From contig NZ_LR134506.1 in NCBI RefSeq assembly GCF_900638305.1, positions 620,001 through 684,000 of the forward strand: 64,000 bases of DNA. The letters are read 5' to 3'. This document shows, in pieces, positions 38,473 to 47,489 of this stretch. The stretch comes from Porphyromonas cangingivalis. GTDB taxonomy: Bacteria; Bacteroidota; Bacteroidia; Bacteroidales; Porphyromonadaceae. Positions within the stretch are counted from its first letter, which is position 1, and the number at the start of each line of letters is the position of its first letter. Position numbers and translations under genes: made by a program. The notes below the pieces were generated by a model. It was not told the DNA's origin and did not search any database. It saw nothing but the letters and a program-made list of their open reading frames with translations.

Positions 38473-38500
38473 TCCTTCCAATAAATCATATATTTACGCC

Positions 38501-40006
38501 ATGCCAGTAACAGCAGAGTTCTTACTTTTATACGGATCCATACTCGTTATTTTTGGGCTTTTTCTGTCCAAAGCCAGCTTTAAGTTGGGGATGCCCACCC
38601 TACTTCTTTTCTTGGGTATTGGGATCTTCGCAGGCTCAGGCAGCTTCGGGATAGAGCTGAACAACCCTGATGTAGCTCAATTCATTGGCGTATTGGCACT
38701 GACGGTCATCCTCTTTTCGGGGGGGATGGACACCGACTTCAAAGACATCAGACCCGTCATAGGGCCTGGAGCGGCATTGGCATCGATAGGGGTCTTGATC
38801 ACTGCAGTACTTACAGGGACATTTATCTATTATCTCTTCTTATTATTTGATGGGATCTCTCTGACTTATCCCCAAGCACTCCTTTGCGGTGCTGTCATGT
38901 CATCTACGGACTCGGCATCGGTCTTCTCCATCCTGCGCTCGAAAAGTGTTCAACTCAAGCAGAGACTCAAGCCCACACTTGAGTTTGAAAGTGGTAGTAA
39001 CGACCCGATGGCTTTCCTTCTTACGATCCTACTCATAGGAGTCATACAAGCGGGAGAGTTCAACACTTGGTCTGCCCTACTATTGTTGGCTCAGCAACTC
39101 ATATTTGGGACTATCCTGGGGTATGTCTTGGGGAAAGTGGCTGTATGGATGCTCAATCGCTTTGTGCTCCCATCGACATCACTGTATTCTATACTACTTT
39201 TGGCATGCTCTTCATTTATCTTTGCAGCGACAAGCAAATTAGGCGGAAATGGTTATCTTGCGGTCTACATTGCAGGTTTGGTCGTGGGGAATGCTCGTAT
39301 ATCGAACAAGAAGACCATCGCAAACTTCTTCGATGGCTTTGCATGGTTGTGGCAGTTGATCATGTTCCTCACACTGGGGCTGCTTGTCAATGCAAAGGAT
39401 CTATGGAGCGTAGCTATTCCGGCTCTGCTCATAGGGGTGTTTATCATCTTCATTGGTCGTCCATTGTCGGTATTCTTGACCCTGCTTCCTTTCCCAAAAT
39501 TCTTTACTCTTAAAGCTAAAGCTTATATCAGTTGGGTCGGTCTTCGCGGGGCTGCCCCCATCATCTTTGCCACCTATCCATGGCTTGCTTGTGTCGAACA
39601 CTCACAGCTCATCTTTCACATCGTCTTCTTCATCACATTGGTGTCTCTCGTGATCCAGGGAGGTACGGTGACTTATATGGCTGACAAGCTCGATCTCATC
39701 GACAGAAGTAAGAAGGAGAAGAAATTTGCGAGCTTTGACCTACCCGATGAAATAAAGAGCGCACTCAGCGAGATCATTGTAAACAAGTCGATGATCGAGA
39801 AGGGTAATAAGCTCAAAGACCTACCTCTACCTGATCATACGTTGGCACTGATGATACAGCGTGACGGTCACTACAAAATCCCCAAAGGGAATACGGTGCT
39901 GAAAGAGGGGGATCATGTCCTATTGATCTCTGATGACGAAGAAGCTCTCTTGGAGTCTTACGAAGAACTCGGCATCACTACTTATAGTCTTGAACGTAAT
40001 ACCTGA
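38501..40006 (+). CDS. K+/H+ (NhaP2-type CPA1) antiporter with RCK-C domain
   Basis: A 501-residue cation/proton antiporter. About twelve membrane helices span residues 1-390, with the motif GAVMSSTDSASVFSILRSK and ESGSNDPMAFLL typical of CPA1 exchangers. A cytosolic TrkA-C (RCK_C) domain follows at about 415-495 (LPLPDHTLALMIQRDG, GDHVLLISDDE). NhaP2/CvrA proteins export K+ or Na+. It stands alone between a repeat-bearing spacer and a strong terminator. Confidence 0.88.
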   Translation: MPVTAEFLLLYGSILVIFGLFLSKASFKLGMPTLLLFLGIGIFAGSGSFGIELNNPDVAQFIGVLALTVILFSGGMDTDFKDIRPVIGPGAALASIGVLITAVLTGTFIYYLFLLFDGISLTYPQALLCGAVMSSTDSASVFSILRSKSVQLKQRLKPTLEFESGSNDPMAFLLTILLIGVIQAGEFNTWSALLLLAQQLIFGTILGYVLGKVAVWMLNRFVLPSTSLYSILLLACSSFIFAATSKLGGNGYLAVYIAGLVVGNARISNKKTIANFFDGFAWLWQLIMFLTLGLLVNAKDLWSVAIPALLIGVFIIFIGRPLSVFLTLLPFPKFFTLKAKAYISWVGLRGAAPIIFATYPWLACVEHSQLIFHIVFFITLVSLVIQGGTVTYMADKLDLIDRSKKEKKFASFDLPDEIKSALSEIIVNKSMIEKGNKLKDLPLPDHTLALMIQRDGHYKIPKGNTVLKEGDHVLLISDDEEALLESYEELGITTYSLERNT

Positions 40007-40045
40007 TCTCATAGACTTGGGAGATAATACAACCCTAATAAAAAT

Positions 40046-40091
40046 AGAGAAACGGGCATACTTTCACTCTCGAAAGTATGCCCGTTTCTCT
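40046..40091. terminator. Bidirectional terminator between nhaP and the DJ-1 gene
   Basis: A perfect 20-bp stem (40046-40065 with 40072-40091) encloses a 6-nt loop, between convergent genes. Confidence 0.88.
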
Positions 40092-40115
40092 TAATGCTTA
40101 AAGTGGTAGACGCTT

Positions 40116-40666
40116 TTATCTTCCACCTAAGAGTAAGCCGGCTGCGACTTCATCGGCAACGGACTGTCCTGCCAATGAGGTAAGGATAGCAAGACCAAAG
40201 TCAAAGACATAGCCGGGACCACGGCCGGTGATGATCTGACCGACCTTGACCACACCTGAAGTCTTATGGTTTGCGTTGGGTAGTTCGCTTTCAAAACCGG
40301 GATAACAAGTAGCATCAATACCATCGAGAAGCCCGGCGTTTGCAAGTACCATAGGGGCTGCGCAGATTGCTGATACCAGTTTTCCCTCGGCATGATGCCT
40401 GATCAGCATGTCTCTGAGCACAGAGCATTCTGCAAGATTGGCCGCACCCGGCATCCCCCGGGTAGCACAAGGGCATCAACAAGCTCGTCCTTGACTTCAG
40501 AGATTGTGGTATTGGCTATGACTTTCTGTCCGTGTGCTCCTTCGACAGTAAGATCATCAGTGATTGATACTGTACGCACATCAATGCCTCCTCTAAGGAG
40601 GACATCCAATGTCCCTATCGCTTCTGTTTCTTCGAAGCCATTGGCAAAAAATAGTAATGCTTTCAT
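40116..40666 (-). pseudogene. DJ-1/PfpI family gene interrupted by a one-base frameshift
   Basis: Two overlapping frames together make one DJ-1 protein. The N-terminal part (40403-40666) runs to DALVLPGG and then reads out of frame; the C-terminal part (from MPGAANLAECSVLRDM, ending at 40116) has the nucleophile SAICAAP. The total of 551 nt is one short of a 183-residue gene. The break is at a run of five C on the + strand (40455-40459); a sixth would restore the frame. It may be a real mutation, phase variation or a sequencing error. DJ-1 relatives are deglycases or chaperones. Confidence 0.85.
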
Positions 40667-40705
40667 GACTATGTTATCCGTTTAATTTTAGTTTGATATA
40701 CCTGT

Positions 40706-41593
40706 TTATCTCAATCGGTATCGGTAAGTGATCGTACCGGTCTGATTGTTACTTATTCCTTCAATAGGATTGAATCTCGTGGCTTTAGCTGCATTTATTG
40801 CACTACGACGCATTTCCGGACTTTCAATTTTAGTCCTGGTTATCCTAGCTCTAATAACTTCGCCCTGAGGATTAACGGTGATTTCAACCTCTATGTCACC
40901 TTCTTCTTGCGCCGTGTAAGCAGGTCTGACAAGCCCACTACCGGCAAGGCTACGACCGGAGAGATTGAATGACCCAAATCCTCCGACACCTTGATTACTT
41001 CCACCTTGGGTGACATTTCCATCAGGAGACCCTTCACGTCTGTCCCCTGTATCTCCGCTACCACTACCCTTGGACTTTGCGGTACCGAAAGCTCCCGAAA
41101 CAGACTTGCTGATAGCCTCACGACGACGTTGTTCTTGGAGCTCCTCCTGACGACGCAGCTCCTCTGCTTTTCGAGCTTCCTCCTCTCGCCTCTTAGCCTC
41201 CGTATCCACAGGCTTTTCAACCTTCTGAGGCTTTTTCACCTCTTGTTTGGGTTTGGGCTTTGGCTTGGGTTGTTCTTTAACCTTCTTCTTGGGAGGCGTG
41301 ACGACAGGAGCCTCTGTGTCCTCTTGGGTGAGTAGCTCTTCGGCTTCTTGTGTCTCAGGCTCAGAGGGTCGAGCGGGAGCAGAAGGTGGTGTCGAAACAG
41401 GCTCGATGGGAGAAGGCGTAAACGTCCCCGAAGAGAGGTCGATATCTCCGATATTGACCAATACAGTTCCCTGCTCTTCGATCTTCACCGCTGGTAAGAT
41501 GATGAAGAAGAGTACTCCCAGCACGAGGGCGTGCAGAATAACTGCGACAATGGCTGCGATGATCTTATTTTGTTTACGATTATTCTCTATCAT
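40706..41593 (-). CDS. tonB: TonB-family energy transducer
   Basis: A 295-residue TonB-like protein: an N-terminal transmembrane helix at about residues 12-34, a Pro/Lys/Glu-rich periplasmic linker (PKPKPKPKQ region and a long charged helix), and a C-terminal TonB domain (EVEITVNPQGEVIRARI to the end). It couples proton motive force from ExbB/ExbD to outer-membrane receptors. The linker with a Gly/Ser-rich part also recalls TolA; TonB is favoured by the C-terminal domain and neighbours. Confidence 0.85.
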   Translation of the reverse strand: MIENNRKQNKIIAAIVAVILHALVLGVLFFIILPAVKIEEQGTVLVNIGDIDLSSGTFTPSPIEPVSTPPSAPARPSEPETQEAEELLTQEDTEAPVVTPPKKKVKEQPKPKPKPKQEVKKPQKVEKPVDTEAKRREEEARKAEELRRQEELQEQRRREAISKSVSGAFGTAKSKGSGSGDTGDRREGSPDGNVTQGGSNQGVGGFGSFNLSGRSLAGSGLVRPAYTAQEEGDIEVEITVNPQGEVIRARITRTKIESPEMRRSAINAAKATRFNPIEGISNNQTGTITYRYRLR

Positions 41594-41604
41594 GATAGAG
41601 GATA

Positions 41605-42015
41605 TTATTTGAGCGGTCTTGTCGCAAGTACCATCTTATACTTGTTTTCGACAGCTATGTTTAGAACCTTTACGACCTCCTTGTAGGGGACTGTCTCATC
41701 GGCATAGAGGGCAACAAACATTTCGGGGTCTTGTTCGTATGCACCAAGCAAAAATGGCTCCAACTCATCAAAAGTCACTTCTCTATCCTTATCCTTACCT
41801 ACAGCGACATAATAATGCAGGTCTTTGTCTATGGTGACACGTGTGAGAGGCTTGGCCGCAGTCTGTTGCTTGGACTGTGGCAACAACACTTTCAGCGCAC
41901 TTGGAATAACGAAGGTAGAAGAGACCATGAAGAATATCAACAACAAGAACACGACGTCTGTCATCGATGCCATGCTGAAGATATCTACGGCTTTGCTTCT
42001 TCTTTTTAGCTTCAT
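41605..42015 (-). CDS. exbD: ExbD/TolR biopolymer transport protein
   Basis: A 136-residue protein with a short cytosolic start, one transmembrane helix (about residues 17-36) containing the functional Asp (MTDVVFLLLIFFM), and a periplasmic domain. It is part of the proton-driven ExbBD motor. It is spaced 11 nt from tonB and 21 nt from exbB, in the usual operon order. Confidence 0.92.
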   Translation of the reverse strand: MKLKRRSKAVDIFSMASMTDVVFLLLIFFMVSSTFVIPSALKVLLPQSKQQTAAKPLTRVTIDKDLHYYVAVGKDKDREVTFDELEPFLLGAYEQDPEMFVALYADETVPYKEVVKVLNIAVENKYKMVLATRPLK

Positions 42016-42036
42016 AACGAATGAGTGTAAATGGAG

Positions 42037-42747
42037 TTAAGATCTCTTGACGGGTTCGTTGATCATGTCCATGAACTCCAAGGCCTGACTTTCAGACTTG
42101 GTGACGACATGGTCGACAAGCCCTACGAGATAGTTGTATGCAAAGAGTGCAATGATCCCTACGATAAGCCCACCGACGGTGGTCACGAGAGCCTCATAGA
42201 TACCCGCCGAAAGGAGGGTTACGTCAACGTTTGTCCCGGCATTGGCCATGTCATAAAAGGCACGAATCATCCCGGTCACAGTACCCAAAAAGCCTATCAT
42301 CGGTGAACCGGCCGCGATGGTTGCGAGGAATGGCAAGTGACGCTCAAGCTTTGCAATCTCGATATTTCCGACATTCTCTATTGCAGCCGAGATGTCTTGC
42401 ATAGGACGGCCAAGTCTTTGGATACCCTTATGGATCATACGAGCTCCCGGTGTACTCTGAGTCTCGCAGAGTGTAAGTGCAGAAGAGATCTTACCTTCCT
42501 GTATGTAGTCTCTGATGCGGTTCGTGAAGTGGGGATCAATCTTAGCAGACTTCTTGATCAAAAGCAATCTTTCGACAAAAATATAGCATGCTATGATCGA
42601 AAGGAGAAGCAAGATGAGCATGACCCAACCACCCTTTGTGGCAAGGCTCAACAATGTTAGTGGTTCACTCGCCATAACCTCAGGTGTGGAAAGGTTGGGC
42701 ATAGCTGATGCTACGGTATCCGTAGCGATTTGGAGTAGTACTGACAT
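42037..42747 (-). CDS. exbB: ExbB/MotA/TolQ proton channel protein
   Basis: A 236-residue protein with three transmembrane helices (about residues 35-55, 140-165 and 183-205) and the family segment IAAGSPMIGFLGTVTGMI followed by GIYEALVTTVGGLIVGI. It forms the ExbB pentamer of the TonB motor. It is downstream of pdxJ (51 nt), an arrangement seen in other Bacteroidales. Confidence 0.92.
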   Translation of the reverse strand: MSVLLQIATDTVASAMPNLSTPEVMASEPLTLLSLATKGGWVMLILLLLSIIACYIFVERLLLIKKSAKIDPHFTNRIRDYIQEGKISSALTLCETQSTPGARMIHKGIQRLGRPMQDISAAIENVGNIEIAKLERHLPFLATIAAGSPMIGFLGTVTGMIRAFYDMANAGTNVDVTLLSAGIYEALVTTVGGLIVGIIALFAYNYLVGLVDHVVTKSESQALEFMDMINEPVKRS

Positions 42748-42798
42748 AAATGTTTAAGTATATGTTTTTGTTTTCTTTTTTATTATCCGGATATGACA

Positions 42799-43524
42799 TC
42801 AAAATCCTTTGTGTCCCAACTTCTTGCGATACTCTCGTATCGTCGTCTCCAGTCCCATATACAGGGCATCACAGATAAGTGCATGACCGATGGAAACCTC
42901 ATCAAGTTCGGGCAAACTGTGGTGTAAAAACTCAAGGTTGTCAAGATCCAAGTCATGGCCGGCATTGAGTCCGAGCCCACACTCCTTGGCATAGCGTCCG
43001 GCCTTGACAAATGGTGCGACTGCCAAATTTCGATCCTGATGATACATCTGTGCATAAGGCTCGGTGTAAAGTTCAACCCTATTTGCACCGACTTCTGCAG
43101 CATCACGTATATTGGTCAAGTCGGTATCTATGAAGATCGATGTTCGGATCCCTTTGTCATGGAAGTGTTCCAATACTTTCTTGAGAAAGTCAAAGTTCTC
43201 ACGTACCCTCCATCCGGCATTGCTCGTCAACACACCGGGAGGATCCGGTACTAAAGTAACCTGCTCCGGTCTCACCTCCGAGACCAATCGGATAAAATCT
43301 TCCGAAGGATAACCCTCGATATTGAACTCTGTATGTACTACTTCTCTCAAAGCATACACATCGGCATAGCGGATGTGTCTCTCATCCGGACGAGGGTGGA
43401 CGGTGATACCTTGTGCGCCAAAAGCCTGGGCATCCTTAGCTACCTGAATGACATCCGGATTATTGCCACCTCTGGCATTCCTTATCGTAGCAACTTTATT
43501 GATATTTACACTAAGTTTCGTCAT
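42799..43524 (-). CDS. pdxJ: Pyridoxine 5'-phosphate synthase
   Basis: TIM-barrel enzyme that condenses DXP with 1-amino-3-oxopropyl phosphate to make pyridoxine 5'-phosphate. Landmarks are [17 protein letters not shown] at the start, [26 protein letters not shown] and [11 protein letters not shown]. 241 residues is normal. It is the promoter-proximal gene of a leftward operon that continues into exbB-exbD-tonB. Confidence 0.95.
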   Translation of the reverse strand: MTKLSVNINKVATIRNARGGNNPDVIQVAKDAQAFGAQGITVHPRPDERHIRYADVYALREVVHTEFNIEGYPSEDFIRLVSEVRPEQVTLVPDPPGVLTSNAGWRVRENFDFLKKVLEHFHDKGIRTSIFIDTDLTNIRDAAEVGANRVELYTEPYAQMYHQDRNLAVAPFVKAGRYAKECGLGLNAGHDLDLDNLEFLHHSLPELDEVSIGHALICDALYMGLETTIREYRKKLGHKGF

Positions 43525-43578
43525 AACGTTTTATCTTGATCTATAATGCTGAAAGTGCTTACTATCACCTCAGTTGTA

Positions 43579-43586
43579 CAAATGTA
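43579..43586 (-). promoter_or_regulatory. Bacteroidetes -7 box for pdxJ
   Basis: Minus-strand TACATTTG, exact consensus, with a leader of about 48 nt. Confidence 0.55.
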
Positions 43587-43730
43587 GTCAATTTCGATGA
43601 GGTGTGAAAGGAGTTACCCACACGGCGTCTCAAAAGGTCAGGGGATGCTGACCGGACAGCACACATCCTATCCAGCTTCAGAAAAGTTGTATGGTTATCC
43701 TTGATCTCCACATCATTTATGAAAACACAA

Positions 43731-43765
43731 AGAGGCAAACCCTCTTTTCCGGAAGGTTTGCCTCA
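43731..43765 (-). terminator. Terminator after the FKBP genes
   Basis: A 10-bp stem GAGGCAAACC/GGTTTGCCTC around a 12-nt loop lies downstream of the FKBP lipoprotein gene and is followed by T-rich sequence on the minus strand. Confidence 0.65.
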
Positions 43766-43803
43766 AAATATGTCTTTCGAAATAAGAGTCGCGAAACTAA
43801 GTC

Positions 43804-44520
43804 TTACTTCTTTGACTCAACGAATGGACGCACTTCGATAAGTTCGCAGTCGAAACGAAGGAGACGGTTTGGGCCAAACTCGCCAAGGTCTCTTTCACCA
43901 TAAGCAAGCGATGAAGGAAGCCACATTGTGATCTTGCTACCGACAGGGAAGATCTGGAATGCTTCTGTCCAACCTGAGATAACTGAGTTTAGAGGGAACA
44001 CAGCAGGCTCACCACGGTCGTATGAAGAGTCGAACTGCTTGCCATCCAATGTGGTACCCTTATAGTGAACAACGACAGTATCGTTAGGTGAAGTTGCCTT
44101 CGCACCTTGACCTTCTACTTCGTACTTGTACTGAAGACCACTTTCTGTGGTGATGATACCTTCTTCAGACTTATTCTTTTCGAGGAATGTCTTTTCCTCT
44201 TCGATGTTTCTTGTCTTGATCTGTGCCTGCATGTCTTCGACATACTTCTGGATGAATTGCTGAGCAGACTCCACTGTCATCTTGCCCGGGTTGTTGACAA
44301 GAGCGTCATAGAGACCGGCAGCAACAAGCTTACCATCGAGAGAGTCACCGGGAAAACCCTTCAATGATGCAACAAGAGCGTGACCATTGGCAAAACCGAT
44401 AGCATAAGCAGCACTGTCGATAGGAGCTTTGATAGAGACGTTTGATGAGACGCCACCACCACAAGAGACCATTGCACTTGCAACAAGTCCGAGGATAGAT
44501 GAAAATACAATCTTCTTCAT
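43804..44520 (-). CDS. FKBP-type peptidyl-prolyl isomerase lipoprotein
   Basis: A 238-residue lipoprotein (lipobox ending C20, SAMVSC) with an N-terminal dimerisation region as in FkpA/Mip and a C-terminal FKBP domain (about 125-236; VVHYKGTTLDGKQFDSSYDRGEP, WTEAFQIFPVGSK). It should assist folding of envelope proteins in the periplasm. It follows a second FKBP gene after 43 nt, apparently in one operon. Confidence 0.9.
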   Translation of the reverse strand: MKKIVFSSILGLVASAMVSCGGGVSSNVSIKAPIDSAAYAIGFANGHALVASLKGFPGDSLDGKLVAAGLYDALVNNPGKMTVESAQQFIQKYVEDMQAQIKTRNIEEEKTFLEKNKSEEGIITTESGLQYKYEVEGQGAKATSPNDTVVVHYKGTTLDGKQFDSSYDRGEPAVFPLNSVISGWTEAFQIFPVGSKITMWLPSSLAYGERDLGEFGPNRLLRFDCELIEVRPFVESKK

Positions 44521-44563
44521 AGTTAAATTCTTTGTTTTACTTTTATTTTTTATGTCAGATTAT

Positions 44564-45151
44564 TTACTTCTCAATACCGAGGAGTTCGATGTCGAAGATA
44601 AGCGTACTGTATGGCTCGATCGCCTGTCCCGCCCCTCTCTCACCATAAGCAAGATCGTAAGGGATGGTGACACGCCACTTCGACCCCACAGGCATCAATT
44701 GAAGGATCTCTGTCCAACCCTTGATCACCCCACCGAGAGGGAACACAGCAGGTTCTCCCCTATTGACAGAAGAGTCGAAGACAACACCGTTGATGAGCGT
44801 ACCATGGTAGTGGCACTTCACACTATCGCTGAGCGTAGGCTTAGGGCCGTCTCCCATCACGAGGACTTGATATTGCAGACCGGAAGGAAGAGTGGTCACA
44901 TCTTCTCTGCAACCATTGATCTTCAAGAACTCAGCTCCGGCAGCCTTATTGTTCTCAAATCTTTCTTGTTGTAGCTTCATAAAATATTCATTGATGACCA
45001 CCTTAGCATCTTCGTAAGAGATCTGAGGATCTTTGTCTGCGAGCACATCATTAAGTCCGGCTACGAAGTCTTCCACTGCTATTGAGTTTACACCCGAGGC
45101 CTTAAAGTTATTGCCGATGCTTAGTCCCAAAGCATAGCTTATTTTATCCAT
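44564..45151 (-). CDS. FKBP-type peptidyl-prolyl isomerase, no signal peptide
   Basis: A 195-residue FKBP with an N-terminal FkpA/Mip-like helical region (residues 1-70) and FKBP domain (about 85-193; KCHYHGTLINGVVFDSSVNRGEP, WTEILQLMPVGSKWR). Unlike its neighbour it has no signal peptide or lipobox, so it probably acts in the cytosol. The two genes look like a duplication. A TACCTTCG box on the minus strand (45182-45189) may be its promoter. Confidence 0.88.
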   Translation of the reverse strand: MDKISYALGLSIGNNFKASGVNSIAVEDFVAGLNDVLADKDPQISYEDAKVVINEYFMKLQQERFENNKAAGAEFLKINGCREDVTTLPSGLQYQVLVMGDGPKPTLSDSVKCHYHGTLINGVVFDSSVNRGEPAVFPLGGVIKGWTEILQLMPVGSKWRVTIPYDLAYGERGAGQAIEPYSTLIFDIELLGIEK

Positions 45152-45233
45152 ATTTTTGATTTTTTATTACAACTTTCGAGCGAAGGTACAAAAAAAATCA
45201 CTCAAAAGTGCTGTTATACATTATAATTGATTA

Positions 45234-45911
45234 CTAACTCACACAGAATAAGTTCATAAGAGCCACAACGACACCATAAACACCTAAAACAAAGATGATG
45301 CTACCGACCCCTTTGTTGAAGTATTTGAGGCTCGTCACGTTGAACCACTCCTTGACTTTTACCAATATGGTAGTGACTATGTACCACCAAGAAATAGCTC
45401 CGATGGCGATACCCAGCAACCCCATCAGCAAACTGTAATAAGTCGCTCCCTCAGATACGAAGGAAAACTGAGCAAAGAGCCCGATATACAGCGCGACGAT
45501 GAGGATATTGCTAAATGTCAATAAAAAAGCAGAGAGAAACACCTGAAAGTCTGATTTCTTCTCATCGGAGTAAAAAGGTGTACCATCAGAGCTATCCTTA
45601 CACCTCTTATTTCGGGATGGATCCAAAGAGTGATTGCCAAAGAACACATACAGTGCAAAGAGAATCATAAAAAGACTACCGGCCAACTGTAGATGATCTG
45701 TGTACTTGAGGATAAAGTCGATAAATGCGCCCACCCCAAGCAGGGTCAGAAACGCATATATAAGGTCGCTGACAGTGGCTCCCAATCCCGTCAAAAGCCC
45801 ATAGCGTTTACCCCGAGACATCGTGCGTCTGACACACAACATCCCTATCGGTCCCATCGGTGCCGAGACGACAATACCTATCAGTATCCCTTTGAGTAAT
45901 GTCTGTAACAT
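45234..45911 (-). CDS. LysE/RhtB-family exporter
   Basis: A 225-residue membrane protein of the LysE superfamily with about six hydrophobic helices and the opening motif GIVVSAPMGPIGMLCVRRTMSRG. Relatives export amino acids. It lies 14 nt after an aminotransferase gene and is likely co-transcribed; this hints at an amino acid or related substrate, but it cannot be specified. Confidence 0.82.
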   Translation of the reverse strand: MLQTLLKGILIGIVVSAPMGPIGMLCVRRTMSRGKRYGLLTGLGATVSDLIYAFLTLLGVGAFIDFILKYTDHLQLAGSLFMILFALYVFFGNHSLDPSRNKRCKDSSDGTPFYSDEKKSDFQVFLSAFLLTFSNILIVALYIGLFAQFSFVSEGATYYSLLMGLLGIAIGAISWWYIVTTILVKVKEWFNVTSLKYFNKGVGSIIFVLGVYGVVVALMNLFCVS

Positions 45912-45925
45912 CCCGATGCCAAGCC

Positions 45926-46957
45926 TTATCTATTGCTCATCCAAGTTGCAATAGCATCGGCAAGTGCTCTGTTGGACTCGTTATCCAAAGCATTCACCCT
46001 AAACTCATTGGGCTTGAGTTCCAGACCGTCGGTACAGACAGCCACTTTCATGCCACAATCATTCATCAGGTATTCATTGAGCTTGACAGCATCCATATCG
46101 AGCAAACGCACTACAAAGAACGCTGTCGATGAAGGTAAGATCTCTAAGCCATCGATGGCACTAAGTCTCGCTTTGAGCTCTGTAGCACTGCGGTGCCACT
46201 TACGCGCCGGGAGGGTAAACTGTGCAGGGTGAATGAGGATGAATCGGATCGCCTCCACCGCAAAGGCCGAAATGTTGCAAGGAGTACTACTCTCGCGAAG
46301 CTCAGCGATGATATTCTTGCGAGCCACGACATACCCCACTCTCATTCCGGGGACATTATATGCCTTTGAAAATGAAGAGACGAGGATCAGGTTCTTGTGA
46401 TTTTTGATATCTGAAGGCTTCAAGGTCTCCTCTATGACAAAGGCAGCCATGGAAATATCCACGATAAAGGTCACATTTGGATTTTCCTTGAACAGTGTCA
46501 AGAGTGAAGTTCGGCTCCAAAGCCTACCGTCCGAAATGTTTGGTGTACAGAGCCAGCAGTATTGGATCCCCTCGAGAGGTAGTTTCGTAATGTCCACACA
46601 GCTATCGACCTCGGTTACCTGATGTCCGTTTCGAGCAAGGGCGACTTTGAACTCCTGATGCGTAGGTGAGATGACAAGCGAACTTGCGCCCGCCGTCCTC
46701 TTGGCAATAAGGTGTATGGCACCTGTACTCCCGGAAGTCACCAAGACTTCGTCCTCACGCACCTCTATACGACGTGACAAGAGGCGTGATATGGTCTCTG
46801 CCGAACGCTCAGGTACAGCACTGATCAAGTCGATATTATCGATCAAGTGCATCTTGAGCTTACTAAGATCGGCTCCGTGCCAAAATACAGTACTAAAGTC
46901 GACCAACTGTTTAGTCTCAGTTGTATCGGATGATCTCACCTTTTTCTTTTGCATCAT
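45926..46957 (-). CDS. PLP-dependent aminotransferase, HisC/CobD-like
   Basis: A 343-residue fold-type I PLP enzyme. The PLP-binding Lys is in SSFSKAYNVPGMRVGY, and TSGSTGAIHLIA and WLCTPNISDG match the cofactor-site motifs. Residues around the PLP-contacting Asp read DISMAAF rather than the usual DEAY/F. It resembles histidinol-phosphate aminotransferase and threonine-phosphate decarboxylase CobD; no his genes are nearby, while B12 genes lie about 13 kb away. The two cannot be separated by sequence alone. Confidence 0.75.
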   Translation of the reverse strand: MMQKKKVRSSDTTETKQLVDFSTVFWHGADLSKLKMHLIDNIDLISAVPERSAETISRLLSRRIEVREDEVLVTSGSTGAIHLIAKRTAGASSLVISPTHQEFKVALARNGHQVTEVDSCVDITKLPLEGIQYCWLCTPNISDGRLWSRTSLLTLFKENPNVTFIVDISMAAFVIEETLKPSDIKNHKNLILVSSFSKAYNVPGMRVGYVVARKNIIAELRESSTPCNISAFAVEAIRFILIHPAQFTLPARKWHRSATELKARLSAIDGLEILPSSTAFFVVRLLDMDAVKLNEYLMNDCGMKVAVCTDGLELKPNEFRVNALDNESNRALADAIATWMSNR

Positions 46958-47016
46958 CTATTAAGGATATATAAATTTGTATTTATACAGATAGGATTAT
47001 TTTACCTTTCGACCAA

Positions 47017-47024
47017 CAAAGATA
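47017..47024 (-). promoter_or_regulatory. Bacteroidetes -7 box for the aminotransferase-lysE pair
   Basis: Minus-strand TATCTTTG, exact consensus, with a leader of about 55 nt. Confidence 0.55.
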
Positions 47025-47256
47025 CGTAAAAATATGTAGTCTTGCCACACTTTCGAAGATGCATTCTGTCGAGGCAAAGATCGAACCTCAAGAAACCCAT
47101 TACCGAACACAAGAAACACAAACTGCAATACCTGTCAAACCCTTATAAATAAAAAGAATAACAACACTCCCCTCCACTCGCATTATGTGTAGAGGATACC
47201 AGAAATGCCCTTGGCTATGTAATGTCGCTCAAACAAGTCCTTGGATGCTACAATTT

Positions 47257-47319
47257 AAGTCGTAAGATTCGATAAAACGAATCGCACGAATCGATTCATC
47301 GAATCCTACGACTTTTTTT
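47257..47319 (+). repeat. Dispersed palindromic element, copy R4
   Basis: 36-nt block 47257-47292, 8-nt spacer GATTCATC (47293-47300), 14-nt arm GAATCCTACGACTT (47301-47314) and a T-run. Here the terminal arm pairs with the first left arm (13 of 14 positions), giving one long hairpin. Confidence 0.78.
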
Positions 47320-47422
47320 CTCGATCCATGGCAACCTAAATGTTTACAAAAAGTTTCTGAATCTATGCATCCCAACGCTCTGAATCTCGAAAGGATTTAC
47401 CTCGGTTTAATCGATAAATGAT

Positions 47423-47430
47423 TATCTTTG
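47423..47430 (+). promoter_or_regulatory. Bacteroidetes -7 box for lysS
   Basis: TATCTTTG, exact consensus. A TTTA 23 nt upstream could be the -33 element. The leader is about 52 nt. Confidence 0.6.
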
Positions 47431-47489
47431 CATATTAGGAGAATTGCACTCCTGATTTATCATCGGAAAACTTAGATTATATACACATA

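Larger units (their letters stand above)
38167..38500. other. Intergenic region between the SIS gene and nhaP
   Basis: 334 nt holding, in order, the SIS terminator (38198-38249), the dispersed palindrome R3 (38308-38370) and the nhaP -7 box (38465-38472). An open frame across it is not gene-like. Confidence 0.6.
46958..47489. other. Divergent intergenic region between the aminotransferase and lysS
   Basis: 532 nt with no gene. It holds the leftward promoter (47017-47024), the dispersed palindrome R4 (47257-47319) and the lysS -7 box (47423-47430). The 230 nt between the first two show no recognisable structure beyond a GAGG/CCTC pair. Confidence 0.6.

Noticed and set aside
43634-43660. Hairpin GGTCA/TGACC in the pdxJ-FKBP spacer
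   Set aside because: The stem is only five pairs with no T-run or conserved partner; too weak to call.
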